A DNA stretch of 64,000 nt, taken from Pardosa pseudoannulata (taxonomy: Eukaryota; Arthropoda; Arachnida; Araneae; Lycosidae). Each line of letters opens with the position of its first letter. The stretch's first letter is position 1. Below are positions 58,067 through 64,000 of the stretch, one piece after another. The stretch covers positions 157,267,258 through 157,331,257 of the forward strand of contig CM063510.1 of assembly GCA_032207245.1 (NCBI GenBank), given 5' to 3'. The notes under the pieces were generated by a model that was not told the origin of the DNA, ran no database searches, and saw only the letters and a program-made list of their open reading frames with translations. Made by a program: the position numbers and the translations under genes.

Positions 58067-59320
58067 TAGATTTTAATGAAATGAAGCATGGAGGATGGGC
58101 GTTTGTAGATATTTCAGTTACTTATGGAAGTTTAATTTTCCTTGCATTGAATATAATAGAAAAGTCTAAAACTTTCTTCTTTTCCAGGCAACGTCGGGTA
58201 TAATCAGCTATTATAGACATACAATATATATATTTATATATGAGAGTCATTTTTAAACCCTCAGAAAGTACTGTTTATAATATTGTTTTTATTCACAATT
58301 TATTTTTAGTTTGTTCACTCCAAAAAACTTTGGATGTACATTTTTCAAAATTAGCTTTCATCAAATAGATTTATCTTATATTAGTTATATTAAGCATTTT
58401 TAAAAACTTCATTCTGAAATATTGTAGGGCATTTATTGAATATGCCTTGTCTGGTTCATAATCATTAAAATAGGTTCCTCAGGAAATAGGGTTTATACCG
58501 TTATGTCGTGTATTTCAAGTAAGTCCTTATAAAAAGTTGCTTTGGTCCTTAGAAAGTCCTTAATTTTTGGTCTGGAAAAAGAGCGGAAACCCTGGAGGAA
58601 GATTATAGATCCACTGTTTTACCAATACTCAAAGACTATTCTAAAGGCCTTATCGTACGTCACCTGTACGTGTTAAAAAAACAACAGGCTCAGTTTGGGA
58701 TTCCTTTTCGAGATGAAGGAAATGCACCTATTTCTTGTACGACAGTGAAAAATGTTCTACCGGTTACATCTTTGTCATACTTCAACCTGCACAGAATCAA
58801 TAGGCTGAAAATTTTTCGGTATCGCACCGGAAATCATCAGATTTGTCATCAGGATAAGAAATATTTTGAATCCGTTGCTTTTTCATCACATACGTGTTAT
58901 AAAGACTTAAACTTTTAAAATAGATTTGTTTTGGTATTAGTACAAATCTAAGGTTTTCCGCCCGTATATTGTGTATTACAAATAAAATTGTGAACAAACC
59001 CTGGTTTTTTGGGAAGGGAATTTTGAAATATTTTGTTTATTTTTATCCTAATCGCACAAGACAATTTTTACATTTCACAAATGATTTGATATTAATAGTT
59101 AACTGGCAACTGTAATGAATAAACGTGTAAGGAAGCCAGGCAACCAAAAATTGAATAATTGGGATTAACTAACTATATTTGGCAAGGTATCATGTGTAGC
59201 ATGAAAATATGAGTATATTTTTCTTTTAAGAAATATCCAACATTTTTATTATTACATAAATATTAGGTAATAATCTGTAGTGTCACAAAACCCATAAATC
59301 ATTATTTTTCTTGGATAGCA

Positions 59321-60404
<1,084 letters not shown>

Positions 60405-60451
<47 letters not shown>

Positions 60452-60529
60452 GCATATATATGTACACACACACACATATATATATGTGTGTGTGTGTGTA
60501 TATATATGTATGTGTGTGTGTGTGTGCGT
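60405..60529. repeat. Compound palindromic microsatellite (CA)n(TA)n...(TG)n
   Basis: CA, TA, then CA/TA/TG blocks and a final TG tract. The left CA and right TG tracts are complementary, giving a large imperfect inverted repeat. Confidence 0.95.
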
Positions 60530-61292
60530 GTTACCAAATCCTCCAATATTCTGTAGTTATATTCCATGGTGGTCACTGACCACTTTTCGGATACTAGGGA
60601 TGCTTGTGTAGAAAGCAAGCGAAGGGGATATGTTTTTTGAATCAAGCAATTGAGTCTAAACCAGAATTCTTTGAAGCGTATTCAACCTTTGGTGCGTTTT
60701 GTCTGACAAATATTTTTAGCAGGGAAAAGCGCCAGGAAATCGTGGACATGATTTACGCGGGTTTTTTGTTCCCGCTTTCTGTTAAAGAAAGTGTTCGAAA
60801 CTAGTTAGTGCCTAATATTTCATCCAAACGAACATTTTGTCACAACCAATCTAGATTATTTATTACAATTTCATTTCGACTGATTTTAAGGTTTGCGTAA
60901 GGTGTAAACTGTAGATATCTATGATTTCTGGTAAAGAAAATTCGGGTAAAGGAATTTCTGGTAAAGAAATCATTGCTATCTAATTTTAGGGCTGTATATA
61001 AGTCTTTGAATTTAAAGTTTTGAGTCGATAAATGAAACATTTTTAAAGCATACTTAATGAGAATTTTTCTTTTATGGACTCAAAATTGTACATTTGTTGT
61101 AATAGTTATTGTTAATCGTAATTTGTTGTGATACTATCTGCAGGGCTCAATGTTTTTCGGACTATTTCAAATAATGCGTCATACCTGGTTTTGGTTGGGT
61201 TCTTGAGATCGCTACAGTCTACTTTTGTGCTACACAAACAGGAATTTAACAGAAATTTTTTTCGCTATATCGAAGTTTCCTTTGTTTAAATT

Positions 61293-61473
61293 GCCGAGCC
61301 ATGACCGAATGGTAGAGCGCTGCTCTTCGGAACCGGAGTTCGCGGGTTTGAATCCCGCTACGGGCATGGATGTTTGTAACCGTTCGGAATCGGCTTTAAG
61401 CTGTAGGTCCCGGTCTCATTAGCCCTTGTGTGCAAAACAGTAGACCGTAGCTCTCCAAACCAAACCAAACCTC
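61293..61473 (+). repeat. tRNA-derived SINE, full copy with TSD
   Basis: The tRNA-like head here is closest to a real tRNA (ATGACCGAATGGTAGAGCGC; GGGTTTGAATCCCGC), followed by the family body and CCAAACCAAACC tail. 10-bp duplication TGTTTAAATT at 61283-61292 and 61474-61483. Confidence 0.85.
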
Positions 61474-61539
61474 TGTTTAAATTCATTCGTATGCAGTAAC
61501 TAAAAAGAAATACAGTGCATGAAAAATTAGCTATGTGAG

Positions 61540-61920
61540 GACTGGAGTAGTTTAGTCCCAATATAGCCTATCCATGTCGTAGAAGGCGACTAAAATAGGC
61601 ACCTAGTGTCCAGAGGTATAGCTGGGCACACCTATCTTCAGGAGGTAATATGTATGGAGGCTGGCCCTCCAAAATGGGGATGGGCACAGGGCTAACATTT
61701 CTGCCCTGTAAAAACTACCCGAATGCCCTATAAAAATGAGCTAGAAAAGGAATAAGAACTTTGTGTATTGATACATAGAATATCCGGACATTATAGAGAA
61801 TCACTTAAAAACTTTAAAATTATTAATTGGAAGTCCAGGGCAAAAGATAGGACTGCCTGGTCTAGAATTTTGTGAAGGCTGGAGCCCCTAGGTTGATATG
61901 TGATAAGGCCTTTACTCTAC
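61540..61920 (+). pseudogene. LINE-like fragment
   Basis: Less AT-rich than surroundings. Reading frames give pieces such as CIDTxNIRTL (like the xIGTWNVRTL opening of LINE endonucleases) and INWKSRAKDRTAWSRI (like the NWRxxAxDRxxWR end block of RTE-type ORFs). Frames are heavily broken, so the assignment is tentative. Confidence 0.35.
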
Positions 61921-62069
61921 TTTAAAATGGTATTTGCTGTTACATCATCCTCTTTGGTGTAAACTGTCTAAACGGTGGGGCGTGACCGACTTTGGTCGAT
62001 AAAGACAGATCTGAGAGACCAGCACCTTCTTCAAACTATGAAAATGTTCATGCAATCGACAATGGTTCC

Positions 62070-62240
62070 TCCATGGTAAACAGTTTGACTCTGACAACGA
62101 CCTCAAAGAGGCGATGTTTTACACGCAGACGATGAAGTTCTTTTACACCCGTATTTTCAAACTGATGTATAGCTGGGACAAATGCTTTTCTACAACTTTT
62201 ATATCAAACAGTGATAAATTGGTAATGCTTTCATTTCAGT
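62070..62240 (+). pseudogene. Mariner-like transposase C-terminal remnant
   Basis: Frame reading RQWFLHGKQFDSDNDLKEAM, then FKLMYSWDKCFSTTF. This resembles the mariner C-terminus (...FDSDEDLKxA...LxxRWDKCI...Y). Short and isolated; no terminal repeats found. Confidence 0.5.
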
Positions 62241-62460
62241 TTCATACCATCCTAATTGTATATTTATTGTGTCCGAAACTATGTGTGTCATATATTAATA
62301 TCCCATTTATTTAGTACCTCATTCCTAATTTCCTTCCTCAATGGAATCCACAGCCCTAGATGGGCCGTGACTTTCTCAAGAAGTCTTCTTTTCTAATCTT
62401 CGATTTTCCTGGGCCATCCAGTCCTTTGTTTTCAGAATTAAAAGGTCTTTATCCATGGCA

Positions 62461-62950
62461 GGGCTTCTCGAACTTGTAATCCAATACAACCTTTTTTTAC
62501 CATATACATCGCAACATAACCTCCAAATAGATTTTTCTTAAGGAAAAACTAAAGGCCTCTCTTAATGGCTGATTAGAAATAAACATAAAAACTAAACAGC
62601 ATAAAGTAATTTAAAAATATAACTAAAGAGGATGAGGATGCAAGAATATTTTAATGACATACATGTAAATTGATACATTGATGAATGTTTCATCCTTTCT
62701 TGTGCTGTACAGTCACGCGTGTCTTAAATGACTTATTATCATATCGCTCTCCTGTTTTCTATAGTTACGCTTCAGGCGTATTAGTTACTACTATTAATTC
62801 TATCTAAGGGATTAGGGGAAAATTACAGAATTAATACACGAATTGTCTGTAAAATTTCTCGAGGAACCCCTAGAGGGTTCTCGAGTTCTAGGTTACTAGG
62901 GTTGCGGTACCCTAGGGTTCCGTGGAACACACTTTAAAAAACCCTACTCT
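62461..62950. repeat. Possible hAT-like non-autonomous element
   Basis: CAGGGCTTCTCGAACTTG at 62458 and, at the right, GTTCCGTGGAACACACTTTA then AAAACCCTA suggest eroded hAT ends. Flanking 8-mers do not match. Confidence 0.3.
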
Positions 62951-63264
62951 AGGCCAGATACTAAGTATAAACTTGGTCAACTTCTTCTCCGTATACTAGT
63001 TGGTCTGCCATTAAGGATTTATTTCATTATTATTATACTTTTTTTGGAAGTACGATCTACTTCCCTCCTTATTAAGTGATCTGCTAAGTGATTGCATTAT
63101 TTTTTATTAATTACACCTGGTTCCTTAAATGAACGATATAGTTCCAAATTTGTTCTTCATAGCTTCTTCTCTCAATATCATTTTGTATACTTCCAAATAT
63201 ACTTCTCTTCCAATTATTCCAGATGTAAAAATATTTCCATTGCAAAAGAATCATAGTAAAGTCA

Positions 63265-64000
63265 TTAAAAGAATTTTCTTTTTACTAATTTGTTATAATT
63301 TAAAATATTTTTCTTCCTCATTCTTTCCTTCAGCCCCCTGCAATTCTTGGCTGCTTCTAAAACGTGCACTTTCCAGCGCCCTCTGTCCCCGGCGATTACT
63401 CTCCAGTTCTGTATTTTCAGATCATCTAGGTCTTCCACATCTGGTAGGAGTCCTCCTCTGGTCCAGAATCCCGTAAGATATTTGAAAATTGATATTTTAA
63501 GGGCACTTTGTTTTTTGATATCCCCCAAACAAGGTCAACCCTCTTAATTTGTTCCTCTGGATGACTTGAGTAATCTGTGATTGCCTATGAAGATGGTATA
63601 ATTCGAAGTTTAATCGAGTTCTCCACCATCCTCTCTCTTGTATAAGGAAAGCTTTGAGAATCTCTCTCTCACACATGTTCGCTGAGAACGCTGAATGTCA
63701 GTGTAGATGGTCCAAGTTTCGCTTGCATAAAGCTGAATGGGCAAAATGATTTTGATTGAAACTGATGGGCGAAGTTTTTATAGATTCTAAATTTAGTTTT
63801 TCGACTAATTAAGTTTGATTTTAATTGCTTTCTCATGCCAAAGAAACATTTGTTGGCCATTTTTATTTTGTTGCCTTGATCTTGTTTTTGTCATTTATCA
63901 TTGTTCCAAAGCATTTGAATTCCTCCACTTTTTCAAAGGTATGACCATTAATACATAGTGGAACACCGTGTGTAGCGAATCCCAGCTATGCAGCTCGGTA
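63265..64000 (-). pseudogene. RTE-like LINE, 3' part of the reverse transcriptase ORF, cut by the window edge
   Basis: Minus strand from the right edge: GVPLCINGHTFEKVEEFKCF, then MANKCFFGMRKQLKSNLISR, then after breaks GGLLPDVEDLDDLKIQNWRV and IAGDRGRWKVHVLEAAKN. These are the classic C-terminal blocks of RTE/BovB-type ORFs in the right order. Frameshifts separate them. A second, older relative lies at 3660-4440. Confidence 0.75.

Larger units (their letters stand above)
56262..58594. mobile_element. Non-autonomous DNA element with perfect 5-bp TSD, carrying a nested Tc1
   Basis: The flanks are GAGGA on both sides (56257-56261, 58595-58599). Ends are inverted: CAGGGTTCCCACGG and (right, complement) CAGGGTTTCCGCTC. 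Both arms are rich in AAGTCCTTAA/TCCTTAATTTTT. Net of the Tc1 insertion it is about 830 bp and non-coding. Related ends occur at 49389 and possibly 41739. Superfamily not assigned; a 5-bp duplication is unusual for hAT. Confidence 0.65.
55850..58918 (+). pseudogene. Unrecognised coding-like stretch interrupted by a transposon
   Basis: If the element at 56262-58594 and one GAGGA are ignored, the frame reads ...GKKLNDRFFP, a stop, then IYEEDYRSTVLPILKDYSKG and continues through LYVLKKQQAQFGIPFRDEGN and YRTGNHQICHQDKKYFESVA to TAA at 58916, with AATAAA at 58981. The part upstream of 56250 has stops in each frame tested, unless an intron ends at TTTCCCTTAG (56250). I do not recognise the family; it could be a host 3' exon or another mobile element. 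Confidence 0.3.

Overview
The window looks like AT-rich, intron-rich animal nuclear DNA crowded with decayed transposons. It carries spliceosomal introns (one U12-type), a tRNA-derived SINE family, Tc1/mariner, hAT, piggyBac-like and Helitron-like elements, and LINE pieces. An arthropod, most likely a spider or other arachnid, fits best. That is inference from the repeat families and the sodium-channel gene; no rRNA or mitochondrial marker is present to confirm it.

Two host-type genes were assembled by hand from splice sites and reading-frame phase. The first, on the minus strand (18821 down to 3089, leaving the window on the left), is a voltage-gated sodium-channel-like gene. The window holds domain I (S1-S6, pore loop with its selectivity-filter Asp) and the start of the I-II linker. 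Its voltage sensor is unusually poor in charge, and one intron has matching U12-type splice signals at a position I recall as a conserved minor intron in sodium-channel genes. The second, on the plus strand (19344-42795), is an 11-exon gene for a GCN5/PCAF-type lysine acetyltransferase of about 331 residues. It has the catalytic core but no PCAF-N region and no bromodomain. The two predicted starts face each other across about 520 bp, a possible shared promoter.

Region by region: 1-570 is a decayed Tc1 transposase. 600-1250 is GC-richer, LTR-like sequence. 3089-18821 is the channel gene, with an RTE-like LINE, a decayed tandem repeat, a TTAA-flanked MITE, a SINE and a Tc1 pseudogene in its introns. 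19344-42795 is the acetyltransferase gene, whose introns hold hAT elements with 8-bp target duplications, a Helitron-like copy, an internally deleted mariner-like element, SINEs and a 118-bp triplication. 43200-53350 is intergenic, with a SINE, two Helitron-like copies (one complete) and a hAT element. 53600-55425 is a 5'-truncated LINE with RNase H. 55640-59000 is a nested array: a Tc1 element with a single stop, inside a second DNA element, inside a coding-like stretch. 59300-64000 holds microsatellites, a SINE, a mariner remnant and an RTE-like LINE cut by the window edge.

The two host genes show no functional link beyond adjacency. The remaining sequence is overwhelmingly transposon debris.
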